Shown here in pieces: positions 43,760 through 53,204 of a stretch of 64,000 nucleotides of DNA. Made by a program: the position numbers and the translations under genes. Position 1 is the stretch's first letter, and every line of letters starts with the position of its first letter. Origin of the DNA: G965267335 sp965267335. GTDB taxonomy: Bacteria > Bacteroidota > Bacteroidia > Cytophagales > JAAEPT01. The notes below the pieces were generated by a model that did not search any database, was not told where the DNA came from, and saw nothing but the letters and a program-made list of their open reading frames with translations. The stretch spans positions 248,001 through 312,000 of the forward strand of contig OZ253953.1 of assembly GCA_965267335.1 (NCBI GenBank). Direction: 5' to 3'.

Positions 43760-45339
43760 ATTACGACTTTTTCTTCGACTTTCGTGGCAAGACCGCCCAG
43801 GTACTGACACTCCTTTAGTTCCTTCATACTCTTAAAGGGTACCTCCAGCTTTCTATACCCATAGGTTTCTCTGAGTGTTAATGTTACGTTGTTGTCTCCC
43901 ATACCAGCCGATACATCATCCATGGTCATTTGGCAAGGGTGCTCATAACCACAAGCGTGGGTAATCTCAAGAACTTCTTTTCTGAATGACTTTATATAAT
44001 TACTAAATCGTACTGCCTTTAAGTTCGGTTTGAGTCCAGATTGCAGCCACTTATTTTGCGTAGCCACCCCGGCAGGACAAGTATTGGTATGGCACACCTG
44101 AGCCTGGATACACCCAACAGAAATCATCGCTTCACGGGCTACATGAATTACATCGATTCCCATAGCAAAAGCCATCATCGCTTTTGAAGGAAAGCCTAGT
44201 TTTCCAGAACCAATAAATACGATTCTGTCAGCCAAACCTCTCTCAACAAATATTCGGTATACCTTACTAAATGCAAATACCCAGGGCAATGAAACGTGGT
44301 TAGCGAAACTAGGTGGTGCCGCCCCGGTTCCCCCTTCACCTCCGTCAATAGTGATGAAATCAGGTCCTTTTCCGGTTTTCTCCATGTACTCCGCCAGCTC
44401 TATCCACATCTCCATTTTACCCACTGCTGATTTAAATCCAACGGGTAAGCCTGTTCTTTCTGCTACTTGGTCAAACAGTTCAATCATTTCAGGAATGTTG
44501 CTAAATGCTTTGTGGTATGCAGGAGAGATAACATCTTGCCCCATTGGTACTCCTCGAATTTGGGAAATTTCCTTTGTGATCTTTGCCGCTGGCAATACTC
44601 CACCTTTACCTGGCTTCGCTCCCTGGCTCAATTTAAATTCAATGGCACGAACGAATTTATTTTTCTCTGTAAGTTCTACCAGCTTATTTATGTCCAGGTT
44701 TCCATCATCGGTGCGCACCCCGAAGTATCCGGTTCCTATGTGAAACATCACATCCGAACCACAACTATGATACGGACTTAACCCACCCTCTCCGGTATTA
44801 TGATAACAGCCACAGTCCTTTGCTCCTAGGTTCATCGCTTTGGTTGCGTTTTTAGACAAGGAACCAAAGCTCATTGCGGAAATATTGATGATAGAATATG
44901 GCCTGAAGGGTCTTTTTCGTTTGTTGTACTCACCGATTACTTTTGCACTAGGCAGGAAGGTTGGGTCTTCATGATTGGGATTGTCTGGTTGCATCACATA
45001 AGGAAACATGGACGGATTGACAAAAACGTGTCCCGGCTCATACTGATCCTGGTCGGTTCCGAAACCCTGATAATTGTTCTGCTTTTTAGAAGAAGCGTAA
45101 ATCCAACTTCTTTGACTCCTGTTGAATGGTAGCTCCTCCCGGTTATTTGCTACAATGTACTGCCTGAGTTCCGGGCCAATCTTTTCCAACCAATATCGAA
45201 AGTGTCCTACAACCGGGAAGTTATGTTTGATTGTATGCTTGCGGTTGATGAAAATGTCGTGAAAGGCGACTAAAAAAATAACGAAGAGCAGCCAGCCCCA
45301 CCATGGGATACCAGCCAGGAATTCTGTGAATTTTTCCAT
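43756..45339 (-). CDS. membrane-anchored FMN glutamate-synthase-like protein
   Basis: The 527-residue protein has an N-terminal membrane helix (about 13-30, Trp-rich) and an FMN-binding glutamate synthase core. GEGGLSPYH, RAIEFKLSQGAKPGKGG, TIDGGEGGTGAAP (FMN phosphate site), FIGSGKLGFPSKAMMAFAMGID and the iron-sulfur cysteines in CIQAQVCHTNTCPAGVATQ are all visible. GltB-type amidotransferase and GltD subunits are absent, so this is the stand-alone family whose role (perhaps ammonia-using glutamate synthesis or another redox step) is not settled. A DUF4260 gene overlaps its stop by 4 bases. Confidence 0.9.
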   Translation of the reverse strand: MEKFTEFLAGIPWWGWLLFVIFLVAFHDIFINRKHTIKHNFPVVGHFRYWLEKIGPELRQYIVANNREELPFNRSQRSWIYASSKKQNNYQGFGTDQDQYEPGHVFVNPSMFPYVMQPDNPNHEDPTFLPSAKVIGEYNKRKRPFRPYSIINISAMSFGSLSKNATKAMNLGAKDCGCYHNTGEGGLSPYHSCGSDVMFHIGTGYFGVRTDDGNLDINKLVELTEKNKFVRAIEFKLSQGAKPGKGGVLPAAKITKEISQIRGVPMGQDVISPAYHKAFSNIPEMIELFDQVAERTGLPVGFKSAVGKMEMWIELAEYMEKTGKGPDFITIDGGEGGTGAAPPSFANHVSLPWVFAFSKVYRIFVERGLADRIVFIGSGKLGFPSKAMMAFAMGIDVIHVAREAMISVGCIQAQVCHTNTCPAGVATQNKWLQSGLKPNLKAVRFSNYIKSFRKEVLEITHACGYEHPCQMTMDDVSAGMGDNNVTLTLRETYGYRKLEVPFKSMKELKECQYLGGLATKVEEKVVI

Positions 45340-45381
45340 TCGAATTAGTATTTATCGAATATACTAAAAGAGTAGGGAATT

Positions 45382-47958
45382 TTATTTCTTCAATTGTCTT
45401 TGTCTTATACGATATTCCAGTGGACCTATCGACAAGGCCAAAATAATATTAACCACTACTTTGAGGATAAAGACACCCCCACCATAAGTATCAAGATAGT
45501 TTTCAATGATTTGAGCACCCGCCTCAAAAATTGTAATAATTGTTAATAGAATGATAAAGACACTCCACCTACTATTTCTTTTGTTGCGCCCCACATAAAT
45601 TGACACCAGCAAGAGGGTCAGAACAAAGCTGATCTCGATTGTATATGCCCAGAAGGTTTGATACCATGGCAACTGAACTTTAAATGCAAAGGTTGACTCT
45701 TGAGAAACCACTCCGTAAACATTGCGGGCTCTGACATGAAAAACATACTTTCCTGAAGGAAGGTTAGAATACTGACGCACATGCTCTTTGGACCAGGGTG
45801 ACCACTCCTGGTCAAGGCCCTCGAGTTTATATTGAAAGCGCGAATTAGACACTTCCTCAGTATAGTCATGGGAGTACATGAAGGTAAGTAGACTTTTTTC
45901 AAAAGGTAAAATAGGTGGGTCAGGTTCACCTAAACTGTCCAATCTTGAGCCAAAGGCATTCTTTTGTGCCCCCAACACATAAAGCACTTCATTTTCATCC
46001 TTAATAACAGAGGTAATATGTGCTGAAAACGGTCTTAAATAATCTTTTTTGGCCCTTGTATTATAAAGTAAACATCCGTCCGAGCTACCGAGCAGAATTT
46101 TATATTTGGAAATTGGCACTACAAAGTTCAAACGAAATTCTTTAAACTTCCGAAAGGGTATCGAGTGCCCCTCGGCAGTAGCTAAATTCAAGAGATCAAA
46201 CCTACCTACTGAGGTAGATAAACTGTGACCGTCATCTGATTCTGAAACCGTTGAATACCAGACCTCATGACTGTTGTCAACGTTTATGTACTGTACATAG
46301 TTAGGACCTATTATCTTGTTAAACTTTTTTGTGATTCGAAATCGGTCCTGATCCTCATCGTATACGTATAACCCTTTTTGGGTGCCGAAATAAAGATTTC
46401 CATCAATCTTAGTCACTGAATTGAAGAAATTCTCCGGTAGCCCATTTCGTGCACCATATTGCTTAATGCGAACAAGTTTTTTATAGTCAGGACGGGGTTT
46501 CAATTTCCAAATACCTCTAAATTGATTGCTTACCCAGACGGTGTTATCTTCAGCAATCTCAATATGTTCAATTGGTTCATCGAATGGAGCAAGTTGATTT
46601 TTCAACCGAAGCCTTCCTTTTTCCATTTCGAGCACATAGATGCCATTTTCTCCTGCAGTGAGTATAAATTTTCCAGAACCATTTTTTCTGAAGCTCCTCA
46701 CGGTTCCAATTTTATGATAGTCGCTGATGGTATAAGTTTTTTTATCCAACAAATACACTCCGAATAAGTTGCCAACAACTATTAAATCCCCCGCCTCCAT
46801 AAAACAATAGGTAGGTCCTTCTGTTCCTGGCACTTTACTAAAATCGTTCCTTTCTTCATTATATCGAAAAACAGCGTAGCTCGTACCCACGAATACTTGA
46901 TCATTAGTTTTGATCACACTGAGTCCTGTAGCTTCCAGACCAGACCTATGATCAATAAACTTGAATTGGGAGCCGAGATGGATATAACTAATACCATTTT
47001 CTAAAGCGACCCAGCAATTGAAAAACTTATCTGGCTTTATGCCAAATATTTTATCTCCTACAAGACCTTTGGGTCTATTGATGTGTTCAATAATTTTTCC
47101 TGATGATGTGATAAGATAAATACCTTTATTAGTGGTGCCGATTATATAGTTTCCATCATCCGTTTTGGCTCCTGAAAATGGGTAGTCATTATGAATGGTC
47201 TTAAGATCTGAGGATTCTAACAAATAGCTTTTTCCATCAATGTATTTGAAAAAACCGGCTGTGGGTGTGTGTATTAATATTGTATCAGCCTCCATTGAAA
47301 GGCATACATTAACCTCAGAGTTTATGTAGGAACTGCCCCCGGGTAAAGAATCAAGGCTATTATCTTTTAACTGACACATCCCCATTCTTTTATCAAAAAC
47401 GATTAGCTTGTCTTTTATGCTGAAGCTTGATCGTATCTCGATTTGGCAGTTGACCTTGGATATTATGTTATTCTCATAAATAAAAAGTCTATCTGCAGTT
47501 TGAAAAACAACTTTGTTCTTGAGTCTATGAATTTTCCATACAGGGCCAAGGTCCCTTCTCTCTTTTTTAATAGAATCTCTAAGTGATATATATTTTAGTC
47601 TTCCTATATGGTCATGAATGAAGTAGCCTAATTCATTCGTTGCTCCTACGAATATCTTATTGCCATAAATCAAAATACTTCGGACCGGACTCTTATTAGG
47701 CATTTGATAAAGCTCCCAGGAATTACCATCATATTTTAAGAGCCCGAAGCCATTGGCAAAATAAACTACTCCATCGGTCCCATAGGCAATATCCCAATTC
47801 TCCTCCGATGCTTTATAATCCCTCGGAGAATAATTATCGATTGGTACAATACCCGCGTTGAAATGTTGCCCTCTAACCTTGTTGTAACTAAAAAATAGTA
47901 CAAGGATGAAGAAAGAGAATATTACATTCTTTGGTTTATAATTTAAGAAAATACTCAA
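45382..47958 (-). CDS. beta-propeller and Y_Y_Y sensor-like protein lacking an output domain
   Basis: The 858-residue protein has a signal-type N-terminal helix (about 12-30), two-component regulator propeller repeats (about 45-640, such as NGIYVLEMEKGR, YFGTQKGLYVYDE), a Y_Y_Y domain (about 685-750, RFQYKLEGLDQEWSPWSKEHVRQYSNLPSGKYVFHVRARN) and three C-terminal membrane helices (about 770-850). Such extracytoplasmic sensors normally continue into a histidine kinase, coiled coil or HTH output; here the chain ends in RQRQLKK right after the last helix. The ligand is unknown. No nearby kinase gene compensates. Confidence 0.85.
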   Translation of the reverse strand: MSIFLNYKPKNVIFSFFILVLFFSYNKVRGQHFNAGIVPIDNYSPRDYKASEENWDIAYGTDGVVYFANGFGLLKYDGNSWELYQMPNKSPVRSILIYGNKIFVGATNELGYFIHDHIGRLKYISLRDSIKKERRDLGPVWKIHRLKNKVVFQTADRLFIYENNIISKVNCQIEIRSSFSIKDKLIVFDKRMGMCQLKDNSLDSLPGGSSYINSEVNVCLSMEADTILIHTPTAGFFKYIDGKSYLLESSDLKTIHNDYPFSGAKTDDGNYIIGTTNKGIYLITSSGKIIEHINRPKGLVGDKIFGIKPDKFFNCWVALENGISYIHLGSQFKFIDHRSGLEATGLSVIKTNDQVFVGTSYAVFRYNEERNDFSKVPGTEGPTYCFMEAGDLIVVGNLFGVYLLDKKTYTISDYHKIGTVRSFRKNGSGKFILTAGENGIYVLEMEKGRLRLKNQLAPFDEPIEHIEIAEDNTVWVSNQFRGIWKLKPRPDYKKLVRIKQYGARNGLPENFFNSVTKIDGNLYFGTQKGLYVYDEDQDRFRITKKFNKIIGPNYVQYINVDNSHEVWYSTVSESDDGHSLSTSVGRFDLLNLATAEGHSIPFRKFKEFRLNFVVPISKYKILLGSSDGCLLYNTRAKKDYLRPFSAHITSVIKDENEVLYVLGAQKNAFGSRLDSLGEPDPPILPFEKSLLTFMYSHDYTEEVSNSRFQYKLEGLDQEWSPWSKEHVRQYSNLPSGKYVFHVRARNVYGVVSQESTFAFKVQLPWYQTFWAYTIEISFVLTLLLVSIYVGRNKRNSRWSVFIILLTIITIFEAGAQIIENYLDTYGGGVFILKVVVNIILALSIGPLEYRIRQRQLKK

Positions 47959-48002
47959 TTCAATTATTTTTCAGCACAAGGCTAACTTGTGGGAGCAAAC
48001 TA

Positions 48003-48941
48003 CTATTCTTCGTATAAAAGAACTTCTCGCACATTACTTATACATGGCATTACAATAGTTTGTTGCGTTCCATCGCCCCATGCATGGCAATTAGGCGAAA
48101 GAATTCCTATAATCTCAACTCTTCTACCCTTACACCGATCTATTTCATTTTTAGGCCGGATGCCTAAGTCACCGCTCTCAATCATGACCGAGGTCGTATC
48201 ATTTATCCAGACATAGGCCCTGCCGACATAACTCTTTACCTCGGGTCTGTAGCTTACGTTGAGTTCAACATACTCACCTCTTATTACCGCGGGAGCGATA
48301 TCCGATGAATCCGAAATGTCAATATCAGTAATTAATTTCAGCTCATCCGGCTTATATTTTGGGCCTTTTATTTTAATTTCTTCTGAGATAAGCACTCCTT
48401 CTTCATAGTAGCGTATTCTTTCCTTTTTGCCTTTACTTGTAAAATATATTAGCTGACCATGGAGCTGATTTTGCTCCCATTGCTCCGTGCGAATGATTTT
48501 TCCCTGATCAAGTACTTCCGTCAAGCCATGTTGAAGTCCGTTCTTATAACTTACACGCGCAACCAGTTCTCCCTTTTCATTCCAGTGGAGCCAGATACCT
48601 TCCTTACCATCCTGCATCCGACCTTCAGAACGTTTATTTCCATTCTCATAATAATACACGTATTGGCCGTATACCTGTCCATCCCTGTATTCTATCTCGG
48701 ATTCTTTTTGACCGGACTCATACCAGCTGATACAAATTCCATTGGCGTAACCACCTTTGTGAGGCAGCTTTGATTTAACAGCTCCTGACTCGTAGTAATA
48801 CGTCCAGACACCATATTCCCGACCATCCTTTATTTGACCTTCTGCTCTTTTCTCTCCGGAATCAAAGAACAATGTGGTGTCTCTCTGAGCAAAGGAAACA
48901 TAAGTTGTTATGGCTAAAAAGAATATGGTCGTGAATCTCAT
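48003..48941 (-). CDS. secreted MORN-repeat (YwqK-like) protein
   Basis: The 312-residue protein has a signal peptide (about 1-19, SFAQ) and six or seven MORN-like repeats of about 22 residues (GVWTYYYESGAVKS, GICISWYESGQKES, GQYVYYYENGNKRS, GIWLHWNEKGELVA, GLTEVLDQGKII, GQLIYFTSKGKKER). The C-terminal 100 residues are a separate beta domain with two cysteines (DRCKG and SPNCHAWG). YwqK-like proteins are often labelled antitoxins by database convention without evidence. It follows the DUF1801 gene by 15 bases. Confidence 0.8.
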   Translation of the reverse strand: MRFTTIFFLAITTYVSFAQRDTTLFFDSGEKRAEGQIKDGREYGVWTYYYESGAVKSKLPHKGGYANGICISWYESGQKESEIEYRDGQVYGQYVYYYENGNKRSEGRMQDGKEGIWLHWNEKGELVARVSYKNGLQHGLTEVLDQGKIIRTEQWEQNQLHGQLIYFTSKGKKERIRYYEEGVLISEEIKIKGPKYKPDELKLITDIDISDSSDIAPAVIRGEYVELNVSYRPEVKSYVGRAYVWINDTTSVMIESGDLGIRPKNEIDRCKGRRVEIIGILSPNCHAWGDGTQQTIVMPCISNVREVLLYEE

Positions 48942-48956
48942 TCTCTTTTCAATTTG

Positions 48957-49331
48957 TCAGCTTTTCTTTCTTTTCGATTGATATGGTACGCTTTCATCTA
49001 GCAGAATAGCTTCATTAAGTATCTCTCTTAATGTTTTCATTGGTATTTCTCTGGCTCTGGCAAATTCAACACTCATCAACTGCTTCCTCCCTTTGCTTTC
49101 CAGTAAACCCTGCTCATTTGAAAGTTCATTCCCTCTCAGAAAAGCCAGTTCAACTTTATTTTTCGGACTAGGCCTCAAGTAGCAAATCCAACTTTTTCCA
49201 TAGTAACAAGGATTATCAAATGTAATTCTGTCTGTCAGTCCTAGTTCTTCTGTAAACCAGTCATGAAGAAATAATGCCACTTCTTTTTGTTCTGGACTCC
49301 AGTCACTTATGATATTCGTTGCTTGAGACAT
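48957..49331 (-). CDS. DUF1801 family protein
   Basis: The 124-residue protein matches the DUF1801/YdhG fold: ITFDNPCYYGKSWICYLRP and KVELAFLRGNEL strands, and the C-terminal helix TLREILNEAILLD. The fold is shared with a frataxin-like family and no reaction is proven. It is soluble and cytoplasmic. It lies on the same strand between the MORN gene (15 bases) and uvrA (24 bases), perhaps in one transcript. Confidence 0.75.
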   Translation of the reverse strand: MSQATNIISDWSPEQKEVALFLHDWFTEELGLTDRITFDNPCYYGKSWICYLRPSPKNKVELAFLRGNELSNEQGLLESKGRKQLMSVEFARAREIPMKTLREILNEAILLDESVPYQSKRKKS

Positions 49332-49355
49332 AGATGAGCACGGTTATAATTTTGA

Positions 49356-52190
49356 TTAGACTGCAGGAACCTCTTTACGTTTCGAAAGCTCTGGTTTTAA
49401 AAACTTGCCTGTATAGCTTTTTTCACTTTTTATGATTTGCTCAGGAGTCCCCTCAACCACTATACTTCCACCTTCCTGGCCTCCTTCAGGACCAATGTCC
49501 ACAATATGATCAGCTACTTTAATGATGTCCATATTATGTTCGATAATCAATACCGTATTGCCTTTGTCCACTAACTTCTGAACTACTTCTAGTAAGTGCT
49601 TTATATCCTCAAAATGCAGGCCAGTTGTTGGTTCGTCCAGTATATAAAATGTTTTTCCGGTATCTTTTTTAGAAAGCTCAGTAGCCAGTTTCACTCTTTG
49701 TGCTTCACCTCCGGACAAAGTCGTAGCATGCTGGCCAAGAGTGATATAGCCCAATCCAACTTCTTTTAGCGTCACAATTTTTTTCAGAATACGTGGCTGG
49801 TTTTCAAAGAACTCAACAGCATCGTTCACCGTCATCTCCAACACATCAGAAATTGACTTTCCTTTGAAACGTACTTCCAGCGTTTCCCGATTATACCTTT
49901 TACCCTTACAGGTTTCACAAGGCACATGTACATTGGGAAGGAAATCCATTTCGATCAATCGAAGTCCGGCTCCTTCACAAGTTTCACATCTTCCTCCTTT
50001 TACATTGAAGGAGAAGCGACCAGGCTTATACCCTCTAATCTTTGCTTCAGGCAACTGGGTGAACAAGGTTCTTATATCAGAAAAAACACCTGTATACGTG
50101 GCCGGATTGGACCTTGGTGTTCTTCCAATTGGAGATTGGTCCACCTCAATCACTTTATCAATATGTTCCAGACCTGCAATTGATTCATAGTTCAAGGGAT
50201 CTTTCTTGGACCTGTAAAAGTGTTTTGATAAGATTGGGTGAAGGGTATGATGTATGAGTGACGACTTACCACTTCCGGAAACACCTGTTACACAAATCAA
50301 CTTGCCCAGCGGTAAATTGAGGTTTACTTTTTTGAGGTTGTGTCCCGTAGCACCTTTGAGCTCTATGGTGTTCCCGTTGCCCTCACGTCTTTTCTCAGGA
50401 ACTTCAATTTCTATCTTTTCAAGAAGGTAATCTGCTGTCATACTCCCTTCTTTTTTAAAGACCTCAGGAGAACCTTGTCCTACTATACTTCCTCCTTTTC
50501 TTCCCGCTCCGGGACCTATATCCACTATATAGTCCGACTCAAGCATCATGTCTTTGTCATGCTCGACCACTATAACGGAATTACCAATGTCCCTCAATTT
50601 TTTCAGAGCGGTAATTAACCTTTCATTATCCCGTTGATGCAGCCCGATACTTGGCTCATCCAAAATATAGAGAACACCTACCAGTTGAGTACCTATTTGC
50701 GTGGCCAGTCTGATTCTTTGTGTCTCTCCACCTGAAAGTGTTCTTAAAGGCCGATCAAGACTCAGATAATTCAGTCCTACATCAAGTAGAAACCGAATCC
50801 TCTTTCTAATTTCTTTTAGTACTTCCGGAGCAATTTTCTTTTGTTTTTCGGTAAGGCGGTCTTCGATATTTTCAAACCAGTCCCAAAGTTCGTTGATATC
50901 GTATTGGGCCAGTTCAGCGATGTTTTTATCTGCAATTTTAAAATTGAGGGACTCCTTTCTTAAGCGTTGGCCGTCACAGGTAGGACAGGTCCTGATGATC
51001 ATAAAATCCCGTAGCCACCTTCTGTACTGGTCACTATTCCCATCCATATGACGCTGGAGGTAGTTCGCTAGACCTTCAAATTTTCCTTTGTAAGAAAATT
51101 CATTTGGGTCCTCTTCATTGCCAAACAAAATTAATTGCAATGCTTCTTCCTGAATATCTTTGATAGGCGTGGCTAAACTTTTACCATAATGCTTCAGTAC
51201 TTTCTCAATTTGGGTAAAGGCCCAGATGTTGCGATAGTCACCTAGTGGCTCTATACCTCCACTACTGATGCTTACTCTATCATCCGGAATCATGGACTCC
51301 TTAGTAAGCTCTTCAATTACACCTAATCCATTACAATCGGGACATGCACCGTAGGGGGAATTGAAAGAGAAATTGTTAGGAGCCGGTTCATCATAGGATA
51401 TACCAGTGGTCGGACACATTAGAAACTTAGAATAGTGGTTGGCATTGCCTTCCTCGTCTAAGGTCAGGATGATACCCTTCCCATGTTTCATGGCTTCATT
51501 AACGGAACCTGCCAGCCTTTGGCGGTCGTCTTTCTCCGGAACCAGGCGATCAATGACAATTTCTATATCGTGTGTCTTGTAGCGGTCTACCTGCATCTTT
51601 GGAGTCATCTCCTGAATTTCACCGTCAATCCTTACTTTATTGAAACCCAGCTTTCGCAGCTGTACGAATAGCTCTCTGTAGTGGCCTTTACGCCCTTTAA
51701 CAACGGGAGCCAGAATAGTTAATTTCTTGTTTTCGTACTTTTCAAATATAATGTCGATGATCTGGTCTTCAGTACGTTTGACCATCTCCTCACCAGTATT
51801 GTAAGAGTAGGCAATTCCTGCTCTCGCATAAAGAAGGCGAAGAAAATCATAAATTTCGGTTGTGGTACCTACTGTAGACCGGGGGTTTCGTGTAGTAGTT
51901 TTTTGTTCAATGGAGATTACGGGACTTAGGCCTTCAATCTTGTCCACATCAGGACGCTCCATGTCCCCAATAAAGGATCGGGCGTAGGCGGAAAAGCTTT
52001 CCATATACCTTCGTTGTCCTTCAGCGTAGATGGTATCAAATGCCAGTGATGACTTTCCACTACCGCTTATCCCGGTGATGACAACAAGTTTATTTCTCGG
52101 AATTTTGAGATCAATGTTCTTGAGGTTGTGTTCCCGAGCACCATAAATCTCAATGTATTCTTCCTCTCTATGTTTTTCCTCCGAATCCAT
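49356..52190 (-). CDS. uvrA: excinuclease ABC subunit A
   Basis: The 944-residue ATPase finds bulky DNA lesions for nucleotide excision repair with UvrB. It has two ABC domains: Walker A in GISGSGKSS (N) and GVSGSGKSS (C), signatures LSGGETQR and LSGGEAQR, and Walker B in LYILDEPSIGLH and FYILDEPTTGLH. Zinc modules are CPDC/CPTC and the C-terminal CETCEGAG...CETCKG. I chose ATG at 52190 (MDSEEK) over 52229 because a consensus promoter at 52200-52229 lies between them. uvrB and uvrC are not in the window. No missing residues. Confidence 0.97.
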   Translation of the reverse strand: MDSEEKHREEEYIEIYGAREHNLKNIDLKIPRNKLVVITGISGSGKSSLAFDTIYAEGQRRYMESFSAYARSFIGDMERPDVDKIEGLSPVISIEQKTTTRNPRSTVGTTTEIYDFLRLLYARAGIAYSYNTGEEMVKRTEDQIIDIIFEKYENKKLTILAPVVKGRKGHYRELFVQLRKLGFNKVRIDGEIQEMTPKMQVDRYKTHDIEIVIDRLVPEKDDRQRLAGSVNEAMKHGKGIILTLDEEGNANHYSKFLMCPTTGISYDEPAPNNFSFNSPYGACPDCNGLGVIEELTKESMIPDDRVSISSGGIEPLGDYRNIWAFTQIEKVLKHYGKSLATPIKDIQEEALQLILFGNEEDPNEFSYKGKFEGLANYLQRHMDGNSDQYRRWLRDFMIIRTCPTCDGQRLRKESLNFKIADKNIAELAQYDINELWDWFENIEDRLTEKQKKIAPEVLKEIRKRIRFLLDVGLNYLSLDRPLRTLSGGETQRIRLATQIGTQLVGVLYILDEPSIGLHQRDNERLITALKKLRDIGNSVIVVEHDKDMMLESDYIVDIGPGAGRKGGSIVGQGSPEVFKKEGSMTADYLLEKIEIEVPEKRREGNGNTIELKGATGHNLKKVNLNLPLGKLICVTGVSGSGKSSLIHHTLHPILSKHFYRSKKDPLNYESIAGLEHIDKVIEVDQSPIGRTPRSNPATYTGVFSDIRTLFTQLPEAKIRGYKPGRFSFNVKGGRCETCEGAGLRLIEMDFLPNVHVPCETCKGKRYNRETLEVRFKGKSISDVLEMTVNDAVEFFENQPRILKKIVTLKEVGLGYITLGQHATTLSGGEAQRVKLATELSKKDTGKTFYILDEPTTGLHFEDIKHLLEVVQKLVDKGNTVLIIEHNMDIIKVADHIVDIGPEGGQEGGSIVVEGTPEQIIKSEKSYTGKFLKPELSKRKEVPAV

Positions 52191-52199
52191 GCAAAGAGA

Positions 52200-52229
52200 C
52201 AAAGTTAGCGGATAGCCAGCAATGTTCAA
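52200..52229 (-). promoter_or_regulatory. consensus promoter for uvrA
   Basis: On the minus strand TTG at 52229-52227 and TAACTTTG at 52207-52200, 19 bases apart, match the Bacteroidota promoter exactly. The ATG of uvrA is 10 bases after the last base of the -7 box. It lies just downstream of the transglycosylase stop at 52242, so uvrA can be made independently. No LexA-type palindrome is visible at the element. Confidence 0.7.
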
Positions 52230-52241
52230 GGGCTTGTAAAA

Positions 52242-53204
52242 TTATTCTTCCTCTTCCCAGTTCTGTTCCTCGAATTGCATAGGTTTTTTGACTGCGTAGT
52301 TCTCCTTATGCACAGGAATCTTGATGTAGTATTTTTTTGATGTGCTTTTCATTGTCAGGGTATTCCCTCGTAGCCATGGGTTGAATTTTAACAGAGCTGT
52401 ATAGGTTATCCCTTCACTTTCTGCCAACTCAATGAGGTTAAGAATATTTTCCTCGATTTCATACACTTCCATCGGTTCCTCAACCTCAGGCACCAGTACT
52501 TCAGAGAAGCCGTATTTGGTTCTGTTTTCGTAGACTTCTTTAAATGCAATGGCTTTGTACAGATACCTGGCTGTTTCCTTATTAAGTCTTAAATGGTAGT
52601 AAGAATCCTTTTTCTGGCGCTTCATTTGCTTTCGCATACCGGCAATTCCCAGGTTATATGACGCTGCAGCATTACTCCAGCTACCCAATTCTTTGCGTGC
52701 CATTTTAAAGTACCTGCATGCGGCTCGTGTGGATTTTAAAGGGTCGTACCGCTCATCCACCTCGTGATTAATCTCAAGTCCCATACTCCTGCCTGTAGCT
52801 CTCATAAATTGCCAGAAACCGGTGGCTCCTTTATTCGAAACTACATTGGTAAGATTGCTTTCGATCATCGCAATGTATTTGATGTCTTCATGCACGCGCT
52901 GCCTGGCCAGGATTTTTTCCATCTGAGGAAACCAACGTACCGTTCTGTTAAATAACTTTGTAGTACTTGAGCGGTAAGTAGTCAGTATTTTAATCTCCTC
53001 ATCTACTCTGGCCTTGACATAAGCACTATCAATAGGAATAGTGTCTCCACAAAAAGTTAGTGGAGCCTCTTCATCAGGCACATACTTCTCCACGATACCA
53101 TTTTTGTCGAATTCGACATTCTCCTGGTACAGAGTAGTATTAATCACATAGGAGGCGATACCAGCGATAGCGCCAAAAATTAATATGAGATGTATTTTTC
53201 TCAA
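52242..53204 (-). CDS. membrane-bound lytic transglycosylase (GH23)
   Basis: The 320-residue protein has an N-terminal membrane helix (about 5-22) and a GH23 soluble lytic transglycosylase domain. The catalytic Glu is in IAMIESNLTN, followed by GATGFWQFMRATGRSMG, the DERYDPLKST and YNLGIAGM strand. A LysM-like C-terminal stretch (NILNLIELAESEGITYTALLKFNPWLRG) is likely peptidoglycan-binding. It cleaves the glycan chain to leave 1,6-anhydro ends. It overlaps the upstream LOG gene by 4 bases. Confidence 0.92.
   Translation of the reverse strand: MRKIHLILIFGAIAGIASYVINTTLYQENVEFDKNGIVEKYVPDEEAPLTFCGDTIPIDSAYVKARVDEEIKILTTYRSSTTKLFNRTVRWFPQMEKILARQRVHEDIKYIAMIESNLTNVVSNKGATGFWQFMRATGRSMGLEINHEVDERYDPLKSTRAACRYFKMARKELGSWSNAAASYNLGIAGMRKQMKRQKKDSYYHLRLNKETARYLYKAIAFKEVYENRTKYGFSEVLVPEVEEPMEVYEIEENILNLIELAESEGITYTALLKFNPWLRGNTLTMKSTSKKYYIKIPVHKENYAVKKPMQFEEQNWEEEE

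Noticed and set aside
48003..48941. A toxin-antitoxin antitoxin, as YwqK-type proteins are sometimes labelled
   Set aside because: The protein has a signal peptide and MORN repeats, and no toxin gene is next to it.
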